Below, piece by piece: positions 50,428-62,657 of a DNA stretch of 64,000 nt; positions within the stretch are counted from its first letter, which is position 1; each line of letters begins with the position of its first letter. Both the position numbers and the translations under genes were made by a program. The notes under the pieces were generated by a model. It had not been told where the DNA came from and searched no databases. It saw only the letters and a program-made list of their open reading frames with translations. The stretch lies in NCBI RefSeq assembly GCF_028476545.1, contig NW_026732752.1, forward strand, positions 62,001 to 126,000, in the 5' to 3' direction. The DNA is from Physella acuta. Its lineage: Eukaryota; Mollusca; Gastropoda; Physidae.

Positions 50428-51110
50428 AGCCCTCGTCGAGGGCTTTAGTGAAACCGACAGTTTTCCCTAAAGGTCAAGCCATTTACCTAAGAGCATGCAA
50501 AAAATTAGCCAGATGTAAAGACGGTAAGTGCCCTAAAATCCGTTTCGAAATCACCCTCTGTATTTTCCATAAAATACAAAGATTATATAGGGAAATACGA
50601 CTGGTCAGTTTTGACCCATTTAACGAATTTTCCCGGATATGGCGAGTTTTTTTGTGACATCCCAAGGCGTTCTCCTACCACCTCACAAAATTTCAAGGGG
50701 GGTCGTCGGAGGAGATTTTTTTTCGTAATAGAGCTTATATAAAGAGAATTTCACTCGCGGTCACTTTTTAGCCCTCGTGGAGGGCTTTGAGTGAAACCGA
50801 CAGTTTTCCTTAAAGGCCAAGCCATTTACCTAAGAGCATGCAAAAAATTAGCCAGATGTAAAGACGGTAAGTGCCCTAAAATTCGTTTTGAAATAACCCT
50901 CTGTTTTTCCCATAAAATACAAAGATTATATAGGGAAATACGACTGGTCAGTTTTGACCCATTTAACGAATTTTCCCGGGCGAGTTTTTTGTGACACCCC
51001 AAGGCGTTCTCCTACCACCTCACAAAATTTCAAGGGGGGTCGTCGGAGGAATTTTTTTTTCGTAATAGAGCTCATATAAGGCGCCGGTCAGTCGAGGTCA
51101 GTTTCGACCC
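50428..51110 (+). repeat. 342-bp tandem duplication, unknown repeat
   Basis: Unit 1 starts AGCCCTCGTCGAGGGC at 50,428 and unit 2 AGCCCTCGTGGAGGGC at 50,770. Both contain an ATG frame of 67-69 codons that starts MKPTVF and goes on KGQAIYLRACKKLARCKDGK. Differences between the units are few, and three of those inside the frame are silent. A G-rich GGTCGTCGGAGGA block and TAATAGAGCTYATATAA close each unit. Possibly a transposon body. I do not recognise the protein and doubt it is real. Confidence 0.75.
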
Positions 51111-51245
51111 CCTCTCCGTGAACTTTTCGGCCAACCGTCACCGGCCCTCGTGTTCTATCGCCCCAAGGCACCATCGTGCCAAATTTGACGCGCCTGCGGC
51201 GCCGGGAAGTGCCCTATCGGGCACTTGACCACTTTGCTTTATATA
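51111..51245 (+). repeat. GC-rich repeat tail
   Basis: CGTGAACTTTTCGGCCAACC, GCGCCTGCGGCGCCGGGAAG and GTGCCCTATCGGGCAC are strong inverted words. Probably the 3' end of the same element as the 342-bp duplication. Confidence 0.5.
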
Positions 51246-51250
51246 TCTAT

Positions 51251-51640
51251 ATATATAATTCTCTTCTGGGAGCCGTTAGAAAACAAGCTGCAAGCGCGCC
51301 TTACAGTCCCCTCTCTTCCTCTCTATCGCTACCACCCCCACCCCCTCACATGGTTTGGTGAGCTGTGGTTCACGCTGTTTACGTTTTACAATAATAGAGA
51401 CGGGTTTGGTGACGGCTATTAGGGGCAGATAATTTAGTTTGAAACGATTTTAAACTTAGAGGAGGTAACTAAGAGGAGGCTGCTTTCACGTTGGGTGGGG
51501 GGAAGGGGGGTTTAGTGTTTTTAAGCAAATATTTTCAGTGGCAGCATTGGTACTGTCGAATTCACAAATTATAAATTACTGAAAAGTAGAAAAAAACAAC
51601 AACTAAATAGCGGCGTATGATACGCAGCGGGTCGGCTCGT
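51251..51640 (+). mobile_element. Helitron-like family C, complete copy
   Basis: 390 bp. It starts at a TCTATATATATAATTC block, with CTTCTGGGAGCCGTTAG, AAACAAGCTGCAAGCGCG and ATTTAGTTTGAAACGATTTT inside. It ends with the hairpin GCGGCGTATGATACGC, eleven or so bases and CTCG before T at 51,640. A hairpin about 11 nt before a CTNN end is the Helitron pattern, though CTCG is atypical. Non-coding. Confidence 0.7.
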
Positions 51641-51824
51641 ATAGATATAATTCTCTTCTGGGAGACGTTAGAAAACAAGCTGCAAGCGCGCCTTGCAGTC
51701 CCCTCTCTTCCTCTCTATCGCTACCACCCCCCCCCCCCCCCCCACATGGTCTGGTGAGCTGTGGTTCACGCTAAATGTTTACAGGCCGGGTTTGGTGACG
51801 GCTATTACCCAGTCAGCACACATA

Positions 51825-52390
51825 TATTGGCCCAATATTGGCTAAACATTGGCTACCAATATTGGCTACATCTTGGTGCAACATTGGCTTAACCTTGGCC
51901 AAACATTGGTAGTGAAACTCGGCATGATGTTGGCGCAATGTTGGCACAATATTGGCTATATCCCGGCTACATATTGGCCCAACATTGGCTAGATCTTGGC
52001 CAAATATTGGCTATATCCCGGCTACATATTGGCCCAACATTGGCTATATCCCTGCTACATATTGGCCCAACATTGGCTATATCTTGGCCCAATATTGGCT
52101 ATATCCCGGCTACATATTGGCCCAACATTGGCTATATCATGGTTACATCTTGGCCCAATATTGGCTACATCTTGGCCCAATATTGGCTACATCTTGGCTC
52201 AACATTGGCTATATCTTGGCCCAATATTGGCTATATCTTGGCTCAATAATGGCTATATCTTGGCCCAATATAGGCTATACCTTGGCTCATCCTGTATTAT
52301 ATCCTGGCTACATCTTGGCCCAATAATGGCTTTATCTCGGCTATACCTTGGCTCAGCCTGTATTATATCCTGGCTACATCTTGGCTAAGA
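51825..52390 (+). repeat. TTGGCCCAATATTGGCTACATC array
   Basis: About 25 units of 20-22 bp alternating CCAACATTGGCTATATC and CCAATATTGGCTACATC forms, with drift increasing toward 52,390. All three plus frames remain open, giving false Trp/Ile/Leu-rich proteins. Confidence 0.95.
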
Positions 52391-53380
52391 TTTTGATTTT
52401 CAGCATACAAAAAGATCAATTCTCATATCAGTCATAATATTTACAAAGTTTTTTTCAAAATGTGAAAGAAATTTTAATCAAAATGTAGTAAAGCAGCAAT
52501 GCATTCACAAAAACTGCTCATTTATTAAAATCTGTATTATACGATCCATTCAAATGTAAGAAAACTATAACTATACTATCAAGTATTGATTGAAAACGAC
52601 TATGTAAATAATAGTGTAGTAACTTTCATTTTGACTTTTATACAAACAAATTAAAACAAATATACAAAACATGTTCATATAATGTAACAGATGGTAAGTA
52701 CAGTTTAAATTAAACTAATGTAAAAACTTAATTTACTGTACAAGAATACAGAAGCTGTCTTGTAGTATCTTACGTAAACATAACATTAAAAATAAAAAGT
52801 ATAAAATATTTGTCTAAAACAATTACTTGCATAGCTTGTATATTCTAAGTATTCTAATTAAGGTAGATTACAGTTTAATGCTGGACCAGTCTGCCTTGTC
52901 CATAAATAACAGAACGAAAATATGTTCAGGATCTCTAGATTATAGTTGTGGTTAAATAGTGTTAAAATTAATGCCATTGTGTATACAAAATGTACAATCT
53001 TTCAAAAGACCGATGGTTCGAGGGTTTATATGAATTGTGTAGAACAGGGATATCACTGCGATATTCAATAAATGTTTTTTTGTCTCGAGTATGAGGTATT
53101 TAATTATAGTAAACTGAATATATATTAATTTACTTCATTAATTAGAAATAAATATCACCAGCAGAAGTATTGTCAATACAAATGTTGCAAACTTTTTTCA
53201 GATTGTACAGTGAAACAAAATAATGAAAGAAATTTGCAACTAATTCTTTAAAGAAAAAAATGTAAATTGTATATTGTATTTCATTTAGGGCATTAAATCT
53301 ACACTAAACATACATACAATGCAAACTTAAATTATTATATTATTACAAAAGGAAACAATTTATTAATTTACAAATCAGCA
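52391..53380. other. Interior of the 5.3-kb transposon, no gene seen
   Basis: Very AT-rich, without recognisable coding regions. Confidence 0.45.
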
Positions 53381-53479
53381 TTTTTCTTAGACTATTTTGG
53401 TAAGAGAATCTTTTCTTTTTGTTAAGTATTTAAATGCAATATGTATCAAACTGTTAATAAACCTGATCCAACTGATCCA

Positions 53480-53770
53480 AAAAAAATTGAAAATCTGATC
53501 TAAAATTATTACAAAAATCAATGTTGTCCTCATTCTTGTGGACCCTTGTGGAGCTGAGAGACACAACCACACCTCTCTTTTTATACTTGGTTTTGGGAGA
53601 TTCCCCAAAGTTGGGTCCATGACATTCTGCCTGCTTGTGCTTTGTTGGTTTCTGATATTTTCCATGTTTGTTTTGGATAACAAACTTTCTCTTTCCTTTG
53701 GGTTTTAAATCCAATATAAGCCTGGTTGTTGATTTGTGCAAGGTATGTCATAATCCATCCACATTCTAAA
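53480..53770 (-). CDS. Possible coding exon of unknown protein inside the 5.3-kb transposon
   Basis: On the minus strand an acceptor-like TTTTTTTAG near 53,768 is followed by CGWIMTYLAQINNQAYIGFK in one frame. An overlapping frame gives LDLKPKGKRKFVIQNKHGKY then QKPTKHKQAECHGPNFG. The composition is protein-like and basic, but the plausible reading changes frame, so it may be decayed or mis-sequenced. A further exon-like stretch, YGNDKVDEIAQKLSGTFLTQ with RHR and a GTAAGG donor, lies at 54,260-54,335. No family recognised. Confidence 0.3.
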
Positions 53771-54040
53771 AAAGAAAAGTTACACACTAAAAGTCATTTA
53801 TGAAATAATTACAACTATACACTGCTCTTTTTGCATTAAATGTGTTATGTTTATTTTATTTTGCACTGCAATAAACATACAACAAGAAGCCCCTAACATT
53901 ATGTTTGCTACTTTGTAACGATATATTATATAGGTATAAAGACTGGTGGTCTGGGGTGCTCATGCTACCCAAGTAAATAAAAAGTGGCTATATATAATTT
54001 TAATAGTAGAACTGCAGTTCCTTGCCGTGTACACTTATAC

Positions 54041-54171
<131 letters not shown>

Positions 54172-54344
54172 TATATGTATATTTTTATAAACAAGAGTGA
54201 AAAAAAAGACCTTGTAATAAAAAAAATAGTATGTATATAAATATTATAAAACCCTTACCCTATGTCTCTGAGTTAAGAAGGTGCCAGACAACTTTTGAGC
54301 AATTTCATCAACTTTATCATTTCCGTAATTGAACTATTGGACCC

Positions 54345-55960
54345 TTCAGTGACCCAGAAGTGATGCTTGTGGTCTGAAATTATTTTACTAATATCAGTAA
54401 AGGCATTAACTGCACATGCTGATCATTAAATGCAAGCAAAAAATACTATATGAATATTATTATTCACTTTGAAACAATGTAAACTTACAGTTGTTAAGTG
54501 TTAAGAACATTTAGTCATCTTCTGGTGTAGCCAGTATTTGGTGAAGTATCAAGCAGTGGGGACCTTTTAATTTATTAAAAGATTGATACAGTGGGCTGAT
54601 TGATACACACAACACCTGGAGACCTGAAAATAAATGGCATTCTTAGTTATTAGTTATTAAATATAATAATAAAGTGAGTGAGTAATACAATAAATGATAG
54701 CCAGATTAGATACTCCATTTTTAAGGCTATTAATAACAATGTACTAATTGTGGACAATGATACATCAAACCCAAGCCTAATCCTACACAAAACTCCAAAA
54801 ATGATACTATCATTTTATAGTACATAAGTATCATAAGAATGTCTAAAAATGTCAAGTTCCCTTTCTAGCGTGTGCCAATAGGACAAGGTATGTACAGTAT
54901 CTCTGTTTATTTGATATCTGTATATAAAGGATTGTGTAGTCAGCACTATATCTAGCCACCTTTTTATTTCATAGTCTTAAATCGGGTATATATCAGAGTT
55001 AGGTGCACCGATGAATGTACTACTAACTTGGTTTTATGTTTAGCAATAGCGTCCTCAACCATTTGACTACTCTGTCCTCTATATGATAATATGAGTAGTG
55101 TTGATCAATAAGTAGGACTTACGAATAGTACCATCTTATCACTGCTGGTCATGAAATTAAGTGTTGCTCTGAGGTCTCCACACTACTATTTACATCTTAT
55201 TCTCTCATAGGAAGCTGTAACAGTAATAGGAATTTGAATGACAATCTTGAATCAATTTAGAATTTTAGTTGACTAAGTTAATTTTTTTCAAAATTAATAC
55301 CTATCAAAATACACTGTTTAACATGTAGAAATTTGTTCTATAATTGTGTCTACTGTTCCTCTCTCTCTCTCTCTCTCCATGAATTAATATTAAAGACAGT
55401 TTCAAATCCTTACACAAATAGGCCTACTACAATAAAATTCAGTTGTTGTTTTTTAAGTTAAAGTGAATGATTAGGCCATATTTATTAATTTATTAACATT
55501 TAAGCCCCCCCCCCCCCCCCATGCTTGATAATTATACCTAAAGTTGAAAACCAATAAATACATATAATGATATATCTATCAATAATCAATATAATCCCAA
55601 ACATACTTGCATACTTTTCAATACACAAAAAACGCTGACAAAATTAACAGCCCTCTAATTACGATTTTTTGTTATTTTATTTAGTATTAGAATCTAGATC
55701 TAGATCTAATATCTAGATCTAGATCGTAACTAAAATAATTAGCCTAAAATTAACATTTCTGAGTCTGCCACATAACTTCACTGCTTAAGATATTATGAAT
55801 TAGATTAGACAATCAGAACTTTAGATTTAATTTTTAGATAGTTTTCCCTTGAAAACATAGATCTAATCTAGATCTAGATCCTAAAACTTTTAGTAACTAG
55901 ATCTATCATTTAGTCTAGAATTTAGGAGATTATTGTAAAATTTAATTATAGCCTAAGGCC
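54345..55960. other. Interior of the 5.3-kb transposon, no clear gene
   Basis: AT-rich, with a (CT)n run near 55,358-55,375, a C run at 55,504-55,520 and a cluster of AGATCTAGATC palindromes at 55,688-55,730 and 55,858-55,910. Confidence 0.5.
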
Positions 55961-55963
55961 TAA

Positions 55964-56389
55964 GGGGTCGTCCATAAATGACGTCACACTCGTAGGGGAG
56001 GGGGGGGGGGCGTAATTTTGTGACGGTGTATGATGAGGGGGGGGGGGGTTCAGATGTTGCGACTTCACACTGTGACTTTTGCATTATAAAAAAGCCATGT
56101 TAGAAAACTAATTTTAGACGTTATATTGGGTTTTAGAAAACTGTTTTAATAAATTGTAATAGGAATTGATAACAATACTCTATATTATATAGACAGAGTT
56201 CAGACAAGATTTTGGAACAATATCGTCGATGTATTAAGAAAAATTCAACTGCAATTTTGAGAGGGGTTGCAGGCTGAAGTGTGACGTCATTTTAGGGATG
56301 GGGGTCTGGCTTTTTGTGACGATGTATGACGGAGGGAAGGTGGAGGTAAAAATCGTCCAAAAAAGCGTGACGTCGTTTATGGATTACCC
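55964..56389. mobile_element. MITE, GGGTCGTCCATAAATGACGT family, copy 2
   Basis: 426 bp, inverted ends, TAA on both sides (55,961-55,963 and 56,390-56,392), consistent with a 3-bp target duplication. Colinear with copy 1 at 42,427-42,845, including ATTATAAAAAAGCCATGTTA and TTCAACTGCAATTTTGAGAG. Nested in the 5.3-kb transposon. Confidence 0.9.
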
Positions 56390-57324
56390 TAATGGCATAA
56401 TGCCAAAATAAGCAGAATATAGTATTATTAATATATAGATCTATATCTATCTAGGGCCTATAGATTATAGACTCTAGATCTAGGCACATTTTATTACCTC
56501 AAATAAACTACCTTTTATTTAATGAATGACTTATGAAGTTTCCAACAAAAAAATACGAGATTTCCAGATTCTGTATAAATAAAGTTATACTGCTTCTCAC
56601 TGTTGAACTAAAATGGCTGCAGTGGGCCTACCTGTTTTACTGTGACTGGATACAAAGTCTTTTGTTAAGAAAAATGGCGAAGGACCGGGATGCTGGCTTG
56701 CGAACAATAGGAAGGAATGTGAACAAAGGGACAATGGGCGAGAGGGGCCGGCGGCAGTAGCGCACACAATTTTAAAAAGTTTAACAAAATGTTTAACACA
56801 TGCAACGTAGTTTGTTATCAATGCTATGTTTAAATTAGAGCATGATATTAAAAGATAACTTATTTTAGTAAACATATATTAAGTTTAACAAGCATATTTA
56901 ACTAAAATTACTGCAGTGAATACATAAATCAGTGTAATCTTGGCAGCCAAGGTAAAAACGGTTAAATATCAAGATATCAAGGGATGCAAGCATGTACAAA
57001 TCTTGGCTGTACCCTGGCGTAAGCTTGTCCAGTGTATGGCCAAGATAACCATATTGGGCCAATGAAGGGCCGACCCTGGTATTACATACTGTGTTAGCTG
57101 GGTAGGGGCAGATAATTTAGTTTGAAACGATTTTAAACTTAGAGGAGGTAACTAAGAGGAGGCTGCTTTCACGGGGAGGGGGGGAAGGGGGGGGGGTTAG
57201 TGTTTTAAAGCAAATATTTTCAGTGGCAGCATTGGTACTGTCGAATTTACAAATTATGAATTACTGAAAAGTAGAAAAAACAACAACTAAATAGCGGCGT
57301 ATGATACACCGCGGGTCGGCTCGT

Positions 57325-57960
57325 TCTTATTATATCTTTACGGGGGATGGCAACTCGGGATATAGACAATATTTTTAATACATTTTTAGTTACTTAAACT
57401 TTTTAAAAAAGAATAGAATTTAGAATCTCGTAGAAAATAAACCGGGAGCGATCTCCCCTAAACTTTCTCGAATATTCTTTTATAAAAAAAACAGGGGATG
57501 GGAACTCGGGATATAGACATGAATTTTAATCCATTTTAAATGCTTAAACTTTTAAAAATAAAATAAAATCTCGTAGAATTGCACACCTGTGAACGCTAAA
57601 TAAAACGTGCATAATAGTGCGGAATATTATTAGTACTTTATAAATTTACATTCGTTTTTTGAGAAATCGGAAATAGCGTAAATTAGTATTTTCAATCAAC
57701 GGAAATTACTCAAAATTTGAAAGAGGGTAGAGAATTAGATCTTTTAACTTTTTACTTAGATCTTTTACTTACATGTGAAATTTCATTTATCTATCTGAAA
57801 TAGTACTCAAGTTATAGGCTTTTGAAAAATTCAAAGTAGAAAAAGTACTACTTCCGGTTATCGGAAATCGCTCAAAAGTTGATCAGGATCAACGATTTTG
57901 ATAAAATACTTATATATGAAATTTCATCAACCTAGCTGTAACGGTACTCAAGTTATCGTG

Positions 57961-58019
<59 letters not shown>

Positions 58020-58485
58020 GGACAGAATTGCAAAGTCCAGTTTTTACGACTCGATAACGCATAAAACGCCAAAATGTTTATATATTTGTATTTATAATTT
58101 GTGTCTGATTAAAATAAATCCTCTATACTCCGAATGTGAGGAAGGACTGAGGAGTAAAACGGTGAAAACTGTAAAAATTTCATATTATTTTTGTGCACGA
58201 TTACAATACTTTCTCTATAGTGCGGAATATTATTAGTACTTTATAAATTTACATGCGTTTTTTGAGAAATCTATGATATTTCATCACCCTAGCTGTAACG
58301 GTACTCATGTTATCGTGTTTGTACAGACACACATACACACAGACAAGTGCAAAATTATGTGTTTTTTTTTCGACTCAGACTTAGGGAAGTTGTAAAACGT
58401 CGAGATTTGCAAAAATCATTTTTTTTTTTTGCATGATTACAACGATTACAATACTTTCTCTATACTCTGTATACGAAAAAGTAAA
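57325..58485 (+). repeat. Family H dispersed repeat, longest copy
   Basis: Repeats GGGGGATGGCAACTCGGGAT and its relative at 57,493, then AATAGTGCGGAATATTATTA, GAGAAATCGGAAATAGCG and CAAAAGTTGATCAGGATCAA, then an (AC)n tract. A second partial 3' section follows from 58,220, and the hairpin tail CTTTCTCTATACTCTGTATA with CGAAAAAGTAAAAA closes it. The internal duplication makes this copy about twice the length of the others. No coding capacity. Confidence 0.7.
57963..58015. repeat. (AC)n microsatellite
   Basis: About 26 AC units in family H. Other family H copies have 5-9 units at the same place. Confidence 0.97.
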
Positions 58486-58647
58486 AAGGAACTAAAAGAA
58501 ATCCATATCTTTTTGGTGAGTTCCGAATGACTCGTCTCAAAATGACGTTTAAGTTTTGAAGGTTTCATACACTCATGGCTGAGAGCAACTTTGCACAGTA
58601 GGCCTACGCATTGTTTTTCTCTATTTCATTTCCTGTGGCGTAGGGTG

Positions 58648-59993
58648 CCCTGTCAAAACGGCCCGGGACAAATCGGCCCCGTCAAAACGGCCCCGTTAAT
58701 TTGACCCCGTCAAATCGACCCCCGACAAAACGACCCAGTCAAAATAGCCCCGTCAAAAGGGCTCCGACTTATTGGCTCCCGTCATATTGACTTGCGACAT
58801 CTAGGCTCCCGACAAATGGGCTCCCGATATTTAGGCTCCCGACAAATGGACTCCCGACATATTAGCCCCTGACAAATAGGCTCAGGACATATTGGCTCCC
58901 GACAAAGCGGCTCCCGACATATTGGCTACCGACAAATGGGCTCCCGACATATTGGCTCCCAGCAATTGGGCTCCCGACATATTGGCTTTTGACAAAATGA
59001 CTCCCGACATATTGGCTCCAGACCAATGAATGGTATGACCACTATTGGCATAATAGTAACCATTTTGTCCTACCACCAATACCACTATAAACTCTTTTAA
59101 ATGCCCGAATGAAATTGTTTTTCATGAACCAACATTAATTCACAAACAAATCGAGCCCTTAACAGCTAAATTCCACCAATTCTAATGTTTTGATAATGTT
59201 TAATTTACAACAGAAAATATCTGTTGCTTAAAAGCGAGCACAGAAGTTTAAATGTATGATATACAATATGATGTTTACACGATAACAGCATTTTGTTTTG
59301 ATAACCTACAAGCATACTGCAGGTAGGAAGGTATAGCGTGGACCCTTCTCCCCACACACTGAGTTGGAACAGCCTATAACCGACTCAATTATGGATGTCA
59401 TAGATAGATGACCCTTAAATTAAAACATACTATATTTTATAATAGATAAACTAATATAAAATAAGGCCTGCCGAACAACAGATGCATACGTTGTATTACA
59501 TAAGAGTGTTGGATAAGCTAACTCTAAAGAATATTGATGAAGGGGTCCCACTGGCAGGTGTCATATTCAATGAGACCGCTTTGCCGGGAGACTTAGTCTC
59601 TACAGAAACAGTATTGTCAGTGGTCCTTTTGTGAGGAGCCAAGTTGACAGGAGCCTTTTTGTCGTGAGCCAAAATGACGCTAGCCTATTTGTCGGGAGTC
59701 GTAATGACGGGGGCCGTTTTGTGGAGAAACTAAATGGCGGGAGCCTATTTATCGGGAGTCGTAATGACGGGGGCCGTGTTGTGGAAAAAACTAAATGACG
59801 GGAGCCTATATGTCGGGAGCCAAAATGACGGGAGCCTATTTGTCAGGAGCCTTACTGACTGGAGCCCTTTTGTCGGGAGCCTATTTGTCGGTAGCCTATA
59901 TGACGGGGTCCATATGTCGCTGGCCCTTTTGACGCCGATTTGTCGGGGTCGTTTTGACGGGGCCGTTTTGTCATTGGCCTTTTTGACGCCGCA
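58648..59993. mobile_element. Foldback element with 15-bp GACAAATGGGCTCCC arrays as ends
   Basis: The left arm, 58,648-59,020, goes from TGTCAAAACGGCCC-type units to regular 15-bp units GACAAATGGGCTCCC/GACATATTGGCTCCC. The right arm, 59,622-59,993, is the inverted equivalent, GACGGGAGCCTATTTGTCGG to GACGGGGCCGTTTTGTC. Both arms show the same outward gradient from 'GGCTCCC' to 'GGCCCCGTCAAAAC' units. The 0.6-kb interior is unique and non-coding. The structure matches the TU/Foldback type. No target duplication found; outer limits are approximate. Confidence 0.8.
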
Positions 59994-60001
59994 CGGTGGC
60001 G

Positions 60002-60620
60002 TAGCTACCATAAAGCTAGCGTAAGCACGGCATAGGGGCCCAAGGCAAATATGGGCCCTTTTCCCTCTTTAATTTGTTTAAAACTTTAACATTGGCATTT
60101 TAATATTTGTACTTTAAAAATAATTTTCCTCTTTCTTTTCTACCGTAGAAGTAATAAAAAAAAAGGCTCCGAACCTTTCTTATTGGGGAGGGGGGTGGGT
60201 TGTGCAAGGCCCATCGGTATTAATAACACTATAGGCATCAATGCATTGTCTGGCATGCCGTTAAGAGTATTAGCCTATAAACAAACTTGAACATTGACTC
60301 TTTTGTGAGATTGGCATCCGGCACCAGCAAATATATACGCATCGCTAAAAACTCTCTACCCCTCTGCCACAAACCTGCACTCCCTCCCATGTCAACTCTC
60401 TGACTGACCTCACCGAAATTCTATCCATCCATGATTACAATTGAGCCAATTAAAAAAAAAAAGCCGTGGACTAGTGTTTTCACAACAAGCTACAACGAAA
60501 ATGTGTCAATGTTTTTCTAGTTTTAACCTTAATCACAGTTTGTTTGTTGATCTAATTTATCTCTCATCAATATGCCGGTACTTTTTGATTTTTGTTTGTC
60601 TGCCTCCTTGTACTTTATGC
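60002..60620. other. No gene seen
   Basis: 60,002-60,060 (AGCACGGCATAGGGGCCCAA) looks like a fragment of another repeat. The rest is unassigned. Confidence 0.4.
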
Positions 60621-60625
60621 ATTAA

Positions 60626-62213
60626 CTAGCCGTCCCGGCCAGGCCCTGCTCTGGCTTCTGTGAAAAACCTTTCTGTTAAAGACCATCACCTGTGTGTTTA
60701 GTAATCATTATAAACCCGGCATAGCCCACCCAAACCACAACCAACTAAAACCAAAACAACAAAACGCAAACATAACGCTAACACAATTACAAATACAAAC
60801 GAAAACAAAAACTTACAACAAACCAACCACAACCACAAACACCAATACGAACACAAAGAAAAAAGCAAACGAAAACAAACCAAATCCAAACGCAAAACCA
60901 ACCACAAACACAAACCCAAAGAAAAAAACACAAACGAAAAAGCAAACGAAAACAAACCAAATCATAACGCAAAACCAACCACAAACCCAAAGAAAAAAAA
61001 CACAAAAGAAAAAACAAACGAAAACAAACCAAATCCAAACGCAAAACCAACCTCAAACACAAATACAAACACAAACCCAATGAAAATAAAACACAAACGA
61101 AAAAAGAAAGAACAAAACCGAACCAAATCAAAACGCAACCACTAACGCAAACCCAACCTAAACACAAAGAAAACACTAACGCGAATATAAACGCAAAGTG
61201 CTCACGGGGCTGAATCGCCTGTTTCAACTTAATAAACGACTATAGTACCCCAACTTATTCATAGTCTTTTGCACTCACTTTAATGAACGTAGGCGCGAAA
61301 CCGAACACGGGAGGCCCGGGACCCCAAATAGCACCCTGTCTGGGCGCCAGAGGACGCACCATGACGTCACCGCCTGATTGAACTTAGTAAACGACTATAG
61401 TACATAACTTATTCATAGTCTTTTGAACTCACGCGAACGTAGATACCATAGCGTACACCGGAAGGCCCGGGGCGCCAAATAGCACCCTGTCGGGGTGCCG
61501 GAGGACGCCCGGATTTGATTCACTTAAAGACTATAGTAACCTTTCTTATCCATAGTCTATAGCACTGTTCAAAACAAAATTATGCAGCATAGCGCTCACA
61601 TGATAGCCCAGGGTGCCAAATCGAACCGTGCAGGGGCGCCGGCGGACGCGTCTGTTTCAATTTAGTGAACAAAAATGATAATACTCCATGCTTATCCGTA
61701 AATGGAAAGAAATAAACATATAGGATTTGTAGGACCTGACTTATTAAATGTTATTGATTTAAAAAAATAATTATTGAACAGTATGTTCAGTCTATAGAAT
61801 AAATAAAAGGCAGTGTTAAAAATACCTAACGACATTGCACTTAATCAATCCCCGCTAATGATGTAATTATTTTTTTTCTTAACACCAAAACAAAGTAATA
61901 AAAAGTAAATTCTTTCTTCTTAATGATTTTTATCTAAAGGGAAGTAACTGTGCAGTCAATACATTTCCGACACAATTTTAGAAATTTTATAAACGTCGAT
62001 ACACTTTTTAAAAATTTTATGTCGTATTCATAATTGAAAATTATTCTTATAAGTAAATAGAATGAAAATTGTTTTTAAAGACTTTCAATGGTAATTTTTT
62101 GACTCGTAAATTTAGACTTTGAGCACGATAAAAAATCTAACACTTAAATCCATAGAACTGTCAACGACAAACTTTTTTGCCACACGTTACAGAACTGAGC
62201 TTTATATATTAGA
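60626..62213 (-). mobile_element. Helitron family B, complete non-autonomous copy
   Basis: On the minus strand it runs from TCTAATATATAAAGCTCAG (5' T at 62,213 after A) to the hairpin GCCAGAGCAGGGCCTGGC, nine bases and CTAG at 60,629-60,626, followed by T. 1,588 bp. It contains a purine/pyrimidine-biased AAACACAAACG tract (60,740-61,190) and three to four GC-rich units at 61,200-61,670. No Rep/helicase gene. The 3' end is shared with 30,198-30,420. Confidence 0.85.
61200..61670. repeat. GC-rich tandem units inside Helitron B
   Basis: Three to four units of about 130-150 bp, each with ACGACTATAGTA, TTATTCATAGTCTTTTG, GGCCCGGGRCCCCAAATAGC-like and GGGCGCCRGAGGACGC blocks. Related single units are at 13,300-13,500 and inside Helitron A at 34,290-34,340. 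Confidence 0.75.
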
Positions 62214-62655
62214 TTCATTAATACAAAAATGACCCAAAAATTGCCAAGATGATGTTATGAAACAAGTTGTAGATATGCCTTTTGGGTCCGTAACTTGGCC
62301 ATCCAAGTATCGAACATACAGAAACAGCTAAAATGGACTTCAAGGAACATATTATTATTAATCACTTTGAAAACTTATAGGAAAGGAAAAAAAAAGCTAA
62401 ATAAACCAAGAGCAACTTTTTAAAATTTGTATTTGGTTAGTGGCGTCACAAGGTTTGATATCACCAGGTGCGTTTAACAATTTTGCATTTCCGGTGGAGT
62501 GTTAACCCCTCTCCTTAATATTTAATTATTTTAACTAAATAAAACATAGTTTTGAAAGTTTTCGTCATGGTGTCACGACTAAATTGTGAGGCCCCCGCCA
62601 CGTGAAGCTACTGTGTTGGGTTACTTCAAAAGGTTACAGGCGTACAGTTAATTTA
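62214..62655. other. No gene seen
   Basis: Intergenic AT-rich DNA between Helitron B and the palindromic MITE. Confidence 0.45.
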
Positions 62656-62657
62656 TT

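Noticed and set aside
51938-52388. Overlapping Trp/Leu/Ile-rich frames of 100-130 codons
   Set aside because: Translation of the TTGGCCCAATATTGGC array. The unit length keeps all three plus frames open.
60694-61227. Asn/Lys/Thr-rich plus frame and a hydrophobic minus frame resembling a membrane protein
   Set aside because: Both come from the AAACACAAACG-type tract inside Helitron B. The apparent membrane helices are GTTTGTGTTT codons.
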